Shown: piece after piece, positions 17,563 to 26,280 of the stretch
Layout of the letters: every line of letters starts with the position of its first letter
Numbering within the stretch: position 1 is the stretch's first letter
Assembly: GCF_014199215.1 (NCBI RefSeq)
Contig: NZ_JACIJC010000003.1
Coordinates: forward strand, 434,001-498,000
DNA: 64,000 nucleotides
Source of the DNA: Sphingobium boeckii
GTDB lineage: Bacteria > Pseudomonadota > Alphaproteobacteria > Sphingomonadales > Sphingomonadaceae
Direction of reading: 5' to 3'
Notes under the pieces: generated by a model
What the model was told of the DNA's origin: nothing
Seen by the model: only the letters and a program-made list of their open reading frames with translations
Database searches by the model: none
Position numbers and translations under genes: made by a program

Positions 17563-17991
17563 TCAGTTGGACAGCGTATGCTCCAGCGTGATTTCCGCAT
17601 TGAGCAGCTTAGAGACCGGGCAATTCGCTTTGGCCCCTGCCGCAATCTCGGCAAATTCCGCCGCGTCGATCCCCGGTACGCTGGCGGTCAGCGTCAGATC
17701 CGAACGCGAAATCTTGAAACCATCGCCTTCCTTGTCCAATTTCACCGCCGCCTTGGTGGACAATGAACCCTCGGTATAGCCAGCGCCGGCCAGCGCGAAG
17801 CTCAGCGCCATGGTGAAGCAGCTTGCATGGGCGGCCGCGATCAGTTCTTCGGGGTTCGTGCCCGGCGTATCCTCGAAGCGCGTGTTAAAGCCATAGGGAT
17901 TGTCCGAAAGCACGCCGGATTGAGTGGAAACATGCCCCTTCCCCTCTTTGCCAAAGCCTTCATAAGTGGCGGAACCTATGCGGGTGATCAT
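17563..17991 (-). CDS. OsmC family peroxiredoxin
   Basis: A 142-residue OsmC-type thiol peroxidase. The two reactive cysteines are in AAHASCFTMALS and KANCPVSKLL, with the NPEELIAAAHA segment before the first. It reduces organic hydroperoxides in the cytoplasm. The start is well supported by GAGGAG about seven bases upstream. No regulator is adjacent. Confidence 0.93.
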   Translation of the reverse strand: MITRIGSATYEGFGKEGKGHVSTQSGVLSDNPYGFNTRFEDTPGTNPEELIAAAHASCFTMALSFALAGAGYTEGSLSTKAAVKLDKEGDGFKISRSDLTLTASVPGIDAAEFAEIAAGAKANCPVSKLLNAEITLEHTLSN

Positions 17992-18081
17992 GTTTATTCT
18001 CCTCAGGATCGGGTTTGGCTCTCATAACAGATCGACTATGACATTGGTTCGATCAATCCGTGCAATCAGGCGAGATTTCCG

Positions 18082-18504
18082 ATGACCCGCAATTACTGGC
18101 TGATGAAATCCGAACCCGATGTCTATGGTTGGGATCATCTGGTGAAAGATGGCGAAGGCTATTGGGATGGTGTGCGCAACAATGCCGCCGCCGGTCATAT
18201 GAAGGCGATGAAGCCCGGCGATCACGCCTTTTTCTATCACAGCAATATCGGCAAGGAAGCGGTGGGCATCATGGAGATCGCGGCAGCGGCAGAGCCCGAT
18301 CGGACGGACGAGACCGGCCGTTGGGTTGCCGTGCGGGTGAAGCCATTGAAGGCGCTCAAGAATCCGGTGTCGCTCGCCGCCATGAAAGCGGAAAAGAAGC
18401 TGGCCGATATGGTCATGCTGCAGCAGTCGCGCCTGTCGGTCGCGCCACTGTCTGCGGCGCAATGGCAAGTGATTCTCGAAATGTCGGAAGGTAAAACTCC
18501 CTAA
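18082..18504 (+). CDS. EVE domain protein
   Basis: A stand-alone EVE (PUA-like) domain of 140 residues. The hallmark segments NYWLMKSEPDVYGWDHL, GVRNNAAAGHMKAMKPGDHAFFYHSN and GIMEIA are all present. EVE domains recognise modified bases in nucleic acids, and related human THYN1 binds modified DNA. The physiological target of this bacterial single-domain type is not established. Confidence 0.93.
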   Translation: MTRNYWLMKSEPDVYGWDHLVKDGEGYWDGVRNNAAAGHMKAMKPGDHAFFYHSNIGKEAVGIMEIAAAAEPDRTDETGRWVAVRVKPLKALKNPVSLAAMKAEKKLADMVMLQQSRLSVAPLSAAQWQVILEMSEGKTP

Positions 18505-18511
18505 AACCGGC

Positions 18512-18643
18512 GATTCGCGAAGATTTATCGTAAAACGCACCCGTAAGTGTGACGAATCAATACGGTACTTGCGGTTGGTTCCCTCGTCTTATCGCGAGTC
18601 TTACTCGACTCGTCACGAGTCCGATCCGGCTGAATCGCGACTC
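18512..18643. promoter_or_regulatory. Cluster of seven GANTC sites upstream of the M23-bactofilin pair
   Basis: GANTC, the CcrM methylation target, occurs at 18512, 18554, 18596, 18607, 18617, 18632 and 18639. The pair at 18607-18621 forms a perfect palindrome (GACTCGT-C-ACGAGTC). The gene-free stretch 18505-18696 contains nothing else that I recognise. The density suggests methylation-dependent or protein-bound regulation of the following operon. Confidence 0.55.
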
Positions 18644-18696
18644 TCCGGTGCCACTGCTATGCGCCCGGCATCCCATTAAAAAACACGGGTCGCACA

Positions 18697-19854
18697 GTGA
18701 ACCTAAATTTGAAGGGGGCGAACGGGCTGATTGCCCGCGTGGCCCGCTATTTTCCTGATCGCGAGATCTATGTCCGCTCCGGTGGCCAGATGCGATTCCT
18801 CAAGATCACTTCCGGATTTCAGATCAAGCTCGCGTCCGCCACGGCCTTGGCCGCGGTGGCCTTGGTGATCGGCGGCGCGCTGATGATTACCCTCCAGGTG
18901 AAAACCAATCAGGATCGCATCGCGCTCGATGCGCAGCAGGAAAAGGTGACGCAGACCGCAAGCCGCGTTCAGGCCTACCGCTCCTCCGTAGATGGCATGG
19001 CAGACCGGATCGAGGCGCGTCAGCAAAAGATGGATCAGATGATCCAGCATTATTTCGGCGATGTGCAGATCAATCCGCAGCCCGCCGCTGCCCAGGCACC
19101 CGCGGCGACGCCGCCCGCAGACCAGACGCAGAAGATCAGCAGCGCCAGCCCGGCAGCCCCGCTCGCCGCCCTGGAGCAGCGCCAGTTCGCATTCGCCGAA
19201 CGCCTGTCCCTCGCCGCGGCCGTCCGCGCGCGTCAGGCCGAAAACGCCATCCGCAGGCTTGGCCTCGATCCCCGCTCACTCATCGGTCCGGCCCGCAACA
19301 GCGGCATGGGCGGCCCCTTCATTCCGGCCAAGTCCGCCCGCGATCCGCATCTGTCCAAGCTCGCCATTTCGCTGCAGCAGCTTGACCGGATGGAGCGTAC
19401 GCTGCTCGCCATGCCCAATAGTGCCCCCGCTTTCCCGCTCTCCTATACCAGCGGCTTCGGCTATCGCGCTGATCCCTTTACCGGAGCCGGCGCGCTCCAT
19501 GCCGGCATGGATGTGGGCGGCTATAATGGTCAGCCGATCTTCGCGGCTTCGGCCGGGCGCGTCACTTTCGTCGGCCAGCAAAATGGCTATGGCAATCTGG
19601 TCGTGGTCGATCACGGCCATGGTCTTGAAACCCGCTATGGTCATTTGTCCGGCTTCAATGCCAAGGTGGGCGATGTCGTGAAGCGCGGCCAGCAGGTCGC
19701 ACGCATGGGCAGCACCGGGCGCTCCACCGGCACCCATCTCCATTTCGAGGTCCGTGTGCAGGGCCGCGCGATCAATCCCCGCCCTTTCCTGGAGGCGAAT
19801 GAAGATGTTCTCAAAGTCCAAGACAGCGTCAAGCGGCGGTTCGGCCAAGGCTAA
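18697..19854 (+). CDS. M23 peptidoglycan endopeptidase
   Basis: A 385-residue protein with a short cytoplasmic N-terminus, one membrane anchor at about residues 46-67, a periplasmic coiled coil, an Ala/Pro/Gln-rich linker and a C-terminal LytM domain. The zinc ligands are intact: H268 and D272 in HAGMD, and H347 and H349 in THLHFEVR, with DHGHGLETRYGHL between them. It should cut peptide cross-links in the periplasm. The start is a GTG at 18697 without a strong ribosome-binding site. The 3' end overlaps the bactofilin gene by 50 bases in another frame, so the two are coupled. The pairing of an M23 peptidase with a bactofilin is known from cell-shape systems. Confidence 0.92.
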   Translation: MNLNLKGANGLIARVARYFPDREIYVRSGGQMRFLKITSGFQIKLASATALAAVALVIGGALMITLQVKTNQDRIALDAQQEKVTQTASRVQAYRSSVDGMADRIEARQQKMDQMIQHYFGDVQINPQPAAAQAPAATPPADQTQKISSASPAAPLAALEQRQFAFAERLSLAAAVRARQAENAIRRLGLDPRSLIGPARNSGMGGPFIPAKSARDPHLSKLAISLQQLDRMERTLLAMPNSAPAFPLSYTSGFGYRADPFTGAGALHAGMDVGGYNGQPIFAASAGRVTFVGQQNGYGNLVVVDHGHGLETRYGHLSGFNAKVGDVVKRGQQVARMGSTGRSTGTHLHFEVRVQGRAINPRPFLEANEDVLKVQDSVKRRFGQG

Positions 19855-20218
19855 CAGCACCGGCTTTTCGGTGATCGGCGCGGATGTCGTCATCACCGGC
19901 AATATCAGCGCCAAGGCCGATCTGCACATCGATGGCGCGGTGGAGGGCGATATTCAATGCGCCGCGCTCGTTCAGGGCGAGAGCAGCCGGATCAGGGGCA
20001 GCGTCACCGCGGAAACCGCGCGCCTTTCGGGCACGGTAGACGGCGCGATCAACGCCCGCGAACTGATCGTGGAGCGCACCGCGCACATCACCGGCGACGT
20101 GACTTATGAAACGATCAGCATCGCCAGCGGCGGTCATGTCGAAGGCCGCTTCACGCTACGCGGCAATGCGGTTTTGCTTGAGGGCGAGAGCCAGTTGAAG
20201 CTGGTTTCGGGGGAGTAA
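19805..20218 (+). CDS. Bactofilin
   Basis: A polymer-forming bactofilin of about 137 residues. The central domain is built of right-handed beta-helix rungs with the repeating hydrophobic/glycine pattern of the family (VVITGNISAKADLHIDGAVEG, then SSRIRGSVTAETARLSGTV). Bactofilins form nucleotide-independent filaments under the membrane that position wall enzymes. GGAGG at 19791 is nine bases from the ATG at 19805 and three from the ATG at 19799; I prefer 19805 (MFSKSK). It overlaps the M23 gene and probably scaffolds that enzyme. Confidence 0.92.
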   Translation: MFSKSKTASSGGSAKANSTGFSVIGADVVITGNISAKADLHIDGAVEGDIQCAALVQGESSRIRGSVTAETARLSGTVDGAINARELIVERTAHITGDVTYETISIASGGHVEGRFTLRGNAVLLEGESQLKLVSGE

Positions 20219-20227
20219 TCCAACTCA

Positions 20228-20300
20228 CCGTTTGTCCCGAGCGCAGTCGAGGGACGTTGTCGCTTCACCAATGTCCCTCGACTTCGCTCGGGACAAACGG
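20228..20300. repeat. Family A palindromic repeat, copy A2
   Basis: An inverted repeat with CCGTTTGTCCCGAGCGCAG on the left and CTTCGCTCGGGACAAACGG on the right. It starts nine bases after the bactofilin stop and ends eight bases before the stop of the convergent PAP2 gene. Confidence 0.9.
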
Positions 20301-20308
20301 CAGAAATA

Positions 20309-20968
20309 TCAATTACCCGCCCGCGCCCTCACCGGTTTCAGCAACACCGCCAACCCCAGCGCCCATCCAGCGCCGACAAGCCAGCCGGCAATCACGTCGC
20401 TCGGCCAATGCACGCCCAGCCATACGCGCGACAGGCCGATGCCGAACACCAACAGGCCCGCCGCCGCCCAGATCGTCCGTCGCTGGCTCTTGCGCCACCA
20501 GATCACCGTCGCCACCAGGGCGATCGCGCCATAGACCGCCGCGCTGTTGGCAGCATGGCCGCTCGGCAGGCTCCAGCTCTGGTCCACCTCGATCAGCCGC
20601 GGCACGATATCGGGCCGGGGCCGCGCCACGATGGCCTTGAGCACCCAGGCATTGAGCGCGGCAATGCCCGCCGTTGCATAAAGCACGTAGGATGCCGCGC
20701 GCTGCAGCTTGCGGATCATCAGGAACAGGATGAACCCCGCGGCGATCAGCGAGCGCGGCAGACCATTGCCCATCCATGTGAACCCGCGCGCCACATCCGT
20801 GGCCGCCGGGGGCAATTGACTCACCATGCCCCTAAAACCCAGCATCGCCCGCTCATCGAGCGCCTGGGTCAGGCCAAAGCCGGCCAGCGCATAGACCAGC
20901 ACAGCCAGGGCCAGGCAGATCATGGAAAACCGGAACAGCCGGCGGATAACGGGATCCATCTCAGTCAT
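20309..20968 (-). CDS. PAP2 family membrane phosphatase
   Basis: A type 2 phosphatidic acid phosphatase of about 219 residues with five to six membrane helices. The three catalytic motifs are present: KAIVARPRP, SLPSGHAANS and SRVWLGVHWPSDV. It probably dephosphorylates a lipid phosphate such as undecaprenyl pyrophosphate, phosphatidate or a lipid A precursor at the inner membrane. The start is the ATG at 20968 (MTEMDPVIRRL), with 20959 possible; the frame to 21028 runs into lpdA and is rejected. Confidence 0.9.
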   Translation of the reverse strand: MTEMDPVIRRLFRFSMICLALAVLVYALAGFGLTQALDERAMLGFRGMVSQLPPAATDVARGFTWMGNGLPRSLIAAGFILFLMIRKLQRAASYVLYATAGIAALNAWVLKAIVARPRPDIVPRLIEVDQSWSLPSGHAANSAAVYGAIALVATVIWWRKSQRRTIWAAAGLLVFGIGLSRVWLGVHWPSDVIAGWLVGAGWALGLAVLLKPVRARAGN

Positions 20969-21024
20969 TCCTACACCGCCCGCCCGGCCGTTCTGCGCCG
21001 CAATCCTCCCCGGATCGTCACGCC

Positions 21025-22422
21025 TCAAATATGCAGCACGCGATCATAAGCGGCGAGCACGCTTTCGTGCATCGTTTCGCTGATGGTGGGATGCGGGAAG
21101 ACGGTTTCCATCAGTTCCGCTTCGGTCGTCTCCAGCGTCTTGCCGATCGTATAGCCCTGGATCAGTTCGGTCACTTCGGCGCCCACCATATGCGCGCCCA
21201 GCAATTCGCCCGTGGCCTCATCGAACACGGTCTTCACGAAACCCTCGGTCTCGCCCAGCGCGATCGCCTTGCCATTGCCGATGAACGGGAATTTGCCGAC
21301 CTTCACCTTATACCCGGCTTCCTTGGCCTTCGCCTCGGTCAGGCCGACACTGGCCACCTGGGGATGGCAATAGGTGCAGCCCGGAATGTTGAGCACATCC
21401 ATCGCATGGGGATGCAGGCCGGCGATCGCCTCGACCGCGATGATCCCCTCATGGCTCGCCTTGTGCGCCAGCCACGGGGCACCCGTCACGTCGCCAATGG
21501 CATAGATGCCCGGCACGTTCGTCTGGCAGGTGGCATCGGTCTTGATATGGAAGCGTTTGTCCGGCTCCACGCCCACGTCTTCCAGGCCGATATTTTCGAC
21601 ATTGGGCACGATGCCCACCGCCACGATCACATGGCTGAAGTCTTCGGTGGTGACCTTGCCGTCCTTGTCCTTGATCTCCGCACTGATGCCCGTGCCGGTA
21701 TCGGTGATCTTCTGGACCCCCGTGGACGTGCGGATTTTCATCCCCTGCTTGGTCAGCGATTTTTCCATGAACGCGCTGACTTCGGCATCTTCCACGGGCA
21801 GCACGCGATCGAGCATTTCGACCACGGTCACTTCAGAACCCATGTCATTATAGAAGCTCGCAAACTCCACGCCGATCGCGCCGGAACCGATCACCAGCAA
21901 TTTGGTGGGCATTTCCGGCGGCGTCATCGCGGTGCGATAGGTCCAGATACGCTTGCCGTCCGCCTTGGCGAAAGGCAGATCGCGCGCGCGGGCACCGGTG
22001 GCGATGATGATATTCTTGGCTTCCAGCGCGGTGACAGCGCCATCCTTGGTGACCGAGAGTTTGCCCGGCCCGGTCAGCTTGCCATCACCGAAATAGACGG
22101 TGACCTTGTTCTTCTTCATCAGGCCGGTGACACCCTGATTGAGCTGCTTGGCCACGCCGCGCGAACGCCCGATCACCTTTTCCAGATCGAAGGAGGGCTT
22201 TTCAACCGAGAGGCCGTATTTATCGGCCTGCTTCATATAATGATAGATTTCCGAGGTGCGCAGCAGCGCCTTGGTGGGGATGCAGCCCCAGTTGAGGCAG
22301 ATGCCGCCCAGGCTTTCCCGCTCGACGATCGCGGTTTTCAGGCCCAATTGGCTGGCGCGAATCGCGGCGACATAGCCGCCGGGGCCGGAGCCCAGGATGA
22401 TGAGGTCAAAGGTGTCAGCCAA
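21025..22422 (-). CDS. lpdA: Dihydrolipoyl dehydrogenase (E3), pyruvate dehydrogenase-linked
   Basis: A 465-residue flavoprotein that reoxidises dihydrolipoyl groups with NAD. The N-terminal FAD site is LGSGPGGYVAA, the redox pair is C42/C47 in GGICLNWGCIPTK, and the NAD site is VIGSGAIGVEFASF. The dimer-interface histidine region is FPHPTISE. Its place 282 bases after pdhC, with a small membrane gene between, identifies it as the E3 of the pyruvate dehydrogenase complex. A second, clearly different E3 is at 62384. Confidence 0.95.
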   Translation of the reverse strand: MADTFDLIILGSGPGGYVAAIRASQLGLKTAIVERESLGGICLNWGCIPTKALLRTSEIYHYMKQADKYGLSVEKPSFDLEKVIGRSRGVAKQLNQGVTGLMKKNKVTVYFGDGKLTGPGKLSVTKDGAVTALEAKNIIIATGARARDLPFAKADGKRIWTYRTAMTPPEMPTKLLVIGSGAIGVEFASFYNDMGSEVTVVEMLDRVLPVEDAEVSAFMEKSLTKQGMKIRTSTGVQKITDTGTGISAEIKDKDGKVTTEDFSHVIVAVGIVPNVENIGLEDVGVEPDKRFHIKTDATCQTNVPGIYAIGDVTGAPWLAHKASHEGIIAVEAIAGLHPHAMDVLNIPGCTYCHPQVASVGLTEAKAKEAGYKVKVGKFPFIGNGKAIALGETEGFVKTVFDEATGELLGAHMVGAEVTELIQGYTIGKTLETTEAELMETVFPHPTISETMHESVLAAYDRVLHI

Positions 22423-22468
22423 GATGAAAAGCTCCTGATCGGATCAATCTGAAATAGGAAGGACGGCG

Positions 22469-22687
22469 CTAATTTCGACCGTGGGTGGTCTGCAGCAGGA
22501 TGAAGACAAGCCCGGTGACCACCACGAAGACAGGCCATGACCAGTGAAGCGTCACGCCGTGGCCCACATCCACATCCATGCTGCCCGCGGCAAGGATCTG
22601 AAGCCCTTCGGATTTGAGCGTCTTCACGACAGCCGGCACACCGATGGCAGCAATGCCTCCGAACAAGACGGAGCGCATCATCGTCAT
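22469..22687 (-). CDS. Small membrane protein between pdhC and lpdA
   Basis: A 72-residue product beginning MTMMRSVLFGGIAAIGVPAV, with its ATG one base after the pdhC stop. It has a hydrophobic N-terminal stretch, a short hydrophilic middle (MDVDVGHGVTLHWS) and a C-terminal membrane helix (FVVVTGLVFILL). No family is recognised. Tight coupling to pdhC and the gene order suggest a real gene linked to the pyruvate dehydrogenase operon, possibly in membrane association of the complex; that role is a guess. Confidence 0.65.
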   Translation of the reverse strand: MTMMRSVLFGGIAAIGVPAVVKTLKSEGLQILAAGSMDVDVGHGVTLHWSWPVFVVVTGLVFILLQTTHGRN

Positions 22688-22688
22688 A

Positions 22689-23996
22689 TCAGGCGACCAT
22701 CGCCAGCGGGTTTTCAATCAGCGCCTGGAACGCCTGCATCAATTGCGCCCCCACCGCGCCATCGATCGCGCGATGATCAAAGCTGCCGGTGGCGGTCATC
22801 ACCGTGGCGATCGCGAGCGCGCCATCGACGACATAGGGGCGCTTGTCGCCCGCGCCCACGGCCAGGATCATGCCCTGCGGCGGATTGATCACCGCATCGA
22901 ATTGCTTGATGCCGAACATGCCGAGGTTGGAAATGGAGGCGGTGCCGCCCTGAAATTCATGCGGCTGCAATTTGCCGTCGCGCGCGCGGCCCGCCAGATC
23001 CTTGGCTTCGGTCGCGATCTTCGACAAAGCCTTGCTGCCCACATCGGTGATCACCGGCGTGATCAGGCCGCCGGGAATGGCGACCGCCATCGAGATATCC
23101 GCGCGGGAGAATTTGAGCAGATTATTACCCGCAAAGCTCACATTCGCATCGGGCACCTGCTCAAGCGCCACGCCCAAGGCCTTGATCAGCAGATCATTGA
23201 CCGAGAGCTTCACGCCGCGGCTTTCGAGCCCTGCGTTCAGTTCCCCGCGCAGCTTGAGCAGCTTTTCGAGATTGCAATCGAGGGTCAGATAGAAATGCGG
23301 GACGGTCTGCTTGGATTCCGTCAGGCGCTTGGCGATCGTCTTGCGCATGTTGGAAAGCTTGATCGTCTCATAAGGTGCGTCGTTCGGGCCGACAGGCGCG
23401 GATGGCGCAGTGGCTGGTGCGGACGCAGCGGAAGCCACAGGCGCAGACGGCGCAGGCGACGCTGCGACCGCGGGCGCTTGCGCCTTGGCAGCGCCGGGCT
23501 TTGCCCCCTCCACATCGGCCTTCACGATCCGTCCGCCGGGGCCGGAACCCGCGACATCGGACAGCGCGACGCCCTTGGCGTCCGCGATCCGCCGTGCCAG
23601 CGGGCTGACCTTCACGCGATCTCCCGTTTGGGCGACGGGTGCCGGAGCGGGCTTGGGCGCGGGCGCTGCTTCCTTCGCGGCAGGCGCTGGCGGTTCGGCC
23701 TTTGCCACCGGCGCTTCGGCCTTGGCGGCGGATGCCGGTGCCGCAGCGTCCTCATCCTCGCCGGTGATCAGCGCGATGACCGTGCCCACTTTCACGCCGT
23801 CAGTGCCTTCGGCGATCATGATCTTCGAAATCACACCCTCATCGACGGCTTCGAATTCCATCGTCGCCTTGTCGGTCTCGATTTCGGCGAGCAGATCGCC
23901 GGATTTGACGACATCGCCTTCCTTCACCATCCACTTGGCCAGTGTGCCCTCCTCCATGGTCGGCGAAAGGGCGGGCATTTTGAGCTCGATCGGCAT
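22689..23996 (-). CDS. pdhC: Pyruvate dehydrogenase E2, dihydrolipoamide acetyltransferase
   Basis: The protein has the full E2 order. One N-terminal lipoyl domain carries lipoyl-lysine K43 in [11 protein letters not shown]. An Ala/Pro-rich linker follows, then a peripheral-subunit-binding domain ([23 protein letters not shown]), a second flexible linker, and the acetyltransferase core ending with [13 protein letters not shown], which holds the catalytic His and Asp. Length is 435 residues. The start at 23996 ([14 protein letters not shown]) is the family start and is preceded by AAAGG. The E1 genes pdhA and pdhB, often directly upstream in alphaproteobacteria, are absent; a divergent stress-protein gene lies there instead. 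Confidence 0.95.
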   Translation of the reverse strand: MPIELKMPALSPTMEEGTLAKWMVKEGDVVKSGDLLAEIETDKATMEFEAVDEGVISKIMIAEGTDGVKVGTVIALITGEDEDAAAPASAAKAEAPVAKAEPPAPAAKEAAPAPKPAPAPVAQTGDRVKVSPLARRIADAKGVALSDVAGSGPGGRIVKADVEGAKPGAAKAQAPAVAASPAPSAPVASAASAPATAPSAPVGPNDAPYETIKLSNMRKTIAKRLTESKQTVPHFYLTLDCNLEKLLKLRGELNAGLESRGVKLSVNDLLIKALGVALEQVPDANVSFAGNNLLKFSRADISMAVAIPGGLITPVITDVGSKALSKIATEAKDLAGRARDGKLQPHEFQGGTASISNLGMFGIKQFDAVINPPQGMILAVGAGDKRPYVVDGALAIATVMTATGSFDHRAIDGAVGAQLMQAFQALIENPLAMVA

Positions 23997-24131
23997 GGGC
24001 GCGGTGAAACCTTTTTGATTCCGTAGGGTCTGCGCCTCCTCTCGCCCCGATTGGGGTATCGGGTCAAGGCCGTAGGCTTGCGGGACGCGCGATATTGGCG
24101 CAACGCTGTCGAAATTGAGGGGAACCACAGG

Positions 24132-24587
24132 ATGCGGACCTATCTGGTCGTCGTCGACGAAACGGCCGAAGCCGAGATCGCGTTACGCTTTGCCGCGCGC
24201 CGCGCTGCCAAGACGGGGGGCGCGGTGGAGATACTCACGCTGATCCCACCCGCTGAATTTCTGCAATGGGGCGGGGTTCAGGCCACGATCGAGGAAGAGG
24301 CCCGGCTGCGCGCCGAAGCGCTGGTCGCGGGCGCGGCGGGCACGCTCATGGAGGAATCAGGCATTCGCCCGACGATTACCGTGAAGCAGGGCGAACCCGT
24401 GGCCGTGGTCCGTGCGGTCCTGGCTGAAAATGAAGGCATAGCCGCGCTGGTGCTTGGCGCGGCCGCCAGCGGTGCCCCCGGCCCGCTGGTCGCCTATTTC
24501 GCGGGTGCGGATGCCGGCACGATGCCCTGCCCGGTGATGATCATCCCCGGATCGCTCACGCTGGAGGCGATCGACCGACTGAGCTGA
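24132..24587 (+). CDS. Universal stress protein family protein
   Basis: A single UspA domain of 151 residues. It starts with [25 protein letters not shown] and contains the [22 protein letters not shown] stretch before the final strand. The typical ATP-binding G-2x-G-9x-G(S/T) motif is only loosely kept ([12 protein letters not shown]), so nucleotide binding is uncertain. It diverges from pdhC. The role is probably cytoplasmic stress response; no partner is evident. Confidence 0.85.
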   Translation: MRTYLVVVDETAEAEIALRFAARRAAKTGGAVEILTLIPPAEFLQWGGVQATIEEEARLRAEALVAGAAGTLMEESGIRPTITVKQGEPVAVVRAVLAENEGIAALVLGAAASGAPGPLVAYFAGADAGTMPCPVMIIPGSLTLEAIDRLS

Positions 24588-24596
24588 TACACACCG

Positions 24597-25118
24597 TCAG
24601 CGGCAGACGCACCGCGGCTTGGGTTTGGCTTTCCATGCAGCCTTGCTCTTCGCCTTCGCCCGCCACACCGTCCTTGCGGGCGCAGGGTCATAATATTCCT
24701 CCACCACCGTAGTCGTGGTCACCATCGCGGGCTGGATGATGATCGTGGTCGCGCCGGGCGGCGCATAATAATAGCCGCCGGCCGGATAAGCATGATGATA
24801 GGCCGGATGCGGCGGCGGTGGCGGGCGATGATAGGGGTGCGGCGGACGCTGGCGTGGCCCGCGATCATTCCGCTCTTCATAGCGGGCGTCCCAGCCATCG
24901 GACCATGCGCCCGCGGTATAACCCGGTCCGGTCACGCGATCATCGCCCGTGCCATAATCGAGATCGTAATCAAGGCGATCGTCGGGATAGCCATAGTCAC
25001 GCGACGGATCATAGCCGCGATCAGCGCGGTCACGTCCGCCTGAGTCGCGCTGCGCCTCCGCCGTAGATGGCAAGGCCGCAGCCATGATCAAAAGCCCCAT
25101 CAAAGCGCCTGTTTTCAC
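24597..25118 (-). CDS. Exported Pro/His/Tyr-rich protein of unknown function
   Basis: A 173-residue protein with a signal peptide (MKTGALMGLLIMAAALPSTAEA). The mature part is low-complexity. It starts with an Asp/Arg/Tyr-rich segment with repeated DYG/DRxDY units, continues with a Pro/His-rich block (about residues 93-120), then a hydrophobic beta-like stretch with Thr/Val runs. It ends in a basic Lys/Ala tail finishing CVCR. The composition suggests an extended cell-envelope protein. No family is recognised; distant similarity to RcnB-like exported proteins is possible but unproven. Confidence 0.7.
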   Translation of the reverse strand: MKTGALMGLLIMAAALPSTAEAQRDSGGRDRADRGYDPSRDYGYPDDRLDYDLDYGTGDDRVTGPGYTAGAWSDGWDARYEERNDRGPRQRPPHPYHRPPPPPHPAYHHAYPAGGYYYAPPGATTIIIQPAMVTTTTVVEEYYDPAPARTVWRAKAKSKAAWKAKPKPRCVCR

Positions 25119-25249
25119 CGTCCCGGCCTCCCTGCGCAGTCACACATGTCGTGACTGAAATTCGTGCAATCATTCACGAAACATTAGCATTTCGGCGCTG
25201 GTAGAGTCTCGCGCTGACAGAGCGTTGGAGTGTCCCGTTGCGGGTCAGG

Positions 25250-25738
25250 TTATCCGGCAATCCGCGGGCCGAGCAGCGCGGCCAGCGCCTCGCATCCCGC
25301 CGCATCGGTCGCATCGAAGCGCGCAGCGCTGGGGCTATCCAGATCGAGCACGCCGATCAGCCGTCCCGCGTGCACGATCGGCACCACCAGTTCGGAGGCG
25401 CTGGCCGCATCGCAGGCGATATGCCCCGGAAAGGCGTGGACATCCGCCACCAATTGGGTCTCGCGCGTCGAGGCGGCGGTGCCGCATACGCCGGCTCCCA
25501 AGGCGATACGGATGCACGCCACCTTGCCCTGAAACGGACCCAAAACGAGTTCGTTACCCACCAGCCGATAAAAGCCAGCCCAGTTGAGATCGGGCAAATA
25601 TTCCCAGATCAGAGCCGCCGCATTGGCCATATTGGCGATCGCATCAGGCTCGCCCGCAGTCAGCGCATCGAGCGCGCCCAGCATCTCGCGGTAAAGCGCG
25701 GCCTTGTCGGCAGTGGTGTCGATCTGAAATTCGTACAT
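25250..25738 (-). CDS. Free methionine-(R)-sulfoxide reductase (GAF domain)
   Basis: A stand-alone GAF domain of the fRMsr type, 162 residues from the ATG at 25738. The three reactive cysteines are all present: C75 in KVACIRI, C85 in GVCGTAA and C109 in GHIACDAAS, within the signature GPFQGKVACIRI. It reduces the R form of free methionine sulfoxide using thioredoxin. A second ATG six bases upstream (25744) is possible. The neighbours suggest no operon. Confidence 0.93.
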   Translation of the reverse strand: MYEFQIDTTADKAALYREMLGALDALTAGEPDAIANMANAAALIWEYLPDLNWAGFYRLVGNELVLGPFQGKVACIRIALGAGVCGTAASTRETQLVADVHAFPGHIACDAASASELVVPIVHAGRLIGVLDLDSPSAARFDATDAAGCEALAALLGPRIAG

Positions 25739-25751
25739 AATCAAACCTTCT

Positions 25752-25839
25752 CGTCATCCCCGCGCAGGCGGGAATCCCGCTTTGCCTTGAAATATCCGAA
25801 AGAAGAAGAAGCGGGATTCCCGCCTGCGCGGGAATGACG
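25752..25839. repeat. Family C palindromic repeat, copy C2
   Basis: CGTCATCCCCGCGCAGGCGG on the left pairs with CCGCCTGCGCGGGAATGACG on the right, around an AAGAAGAAG-containing centre. It lies between fRMsr and arfB, both on the minus strand. Confidence 0.88.
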
Positions 25840-25863
25840 CGATGGGTTGGTGCAGAACCAAAA

Positions 25864-26280
25864 TCAATCCAGCGAGACCTTACCCCGCCCCTTCTTGATC
25901 TGCCCGCGCACCGTCTTGCTATCCACGCGTCGTGCCTTGGCCGATTTGCTCGGCTTGGTCTTCACGCGGCGCGCCTGACGGATCTTTGCCTTGGCGACCA
26001 GTTCGGCGATCCGTTCGCGCGCATCGGCGCGGTTGGATTCCTGGGTGCGATAGCTGCGCGCCGTGACGATCAATTCGCCCGCTGCGGTCATCCTGCTGCC
26101 CGCCAGCTCCTTCAATTGCGCAAAGGCATAAGGCGCAAGGCCCAGCCGATAGACGTCCACACGCAATTGCACCGCGGTCGCTACTTTGTTCACATTCTGG
26201 CCGCCCGGCCCCGTGGCGGCGAGGAATTTCTCCTCGATCACCGCATCTTCGGGAATGGACGGAGTCTCAGCCTTCGCCAT
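25864..26280 (-). CDS. arfB: Alternative ribosome-rescue factor ArfB
   Basis: A 138-residue class I release-factor-like protein without codon-recognition domains. The catalytic GGQ loop is in ATGPGGQNVNKVAT, and the C-terminal tail is strongly basic (KTKPSKSAKARR and RGQIKKGRGK) as needed to enter the empty mRNA channel. It hydrolyses peptidyl-tRNA on ribosomes stalled at mRNA ends. The ATG at 26280 overlaps the preceding rluA-type gene by 14 bases, so the two are co-expressed. Confidence 0.92.
   Translation of the reverse strand: MAKAETPSIPEDAVIEEKFLAATGPGGQNVNKVATAVQLRVDVYRLGLAPYAFAQLKELAGSRMTAAGELIVTARSYRTQESNRADARERIAELVAKAKIRQARRVKTKPSKSAKARRVDSKTVRGQIKKGRGKVSLD

Noticed and set aside
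22614..24026. Long plus-strand frame (470 codons) opposite pdhC
   Set aside because: It is the antisense of a clear pdhC gene; its translation is rich in Arg, His and Gly without any domain.
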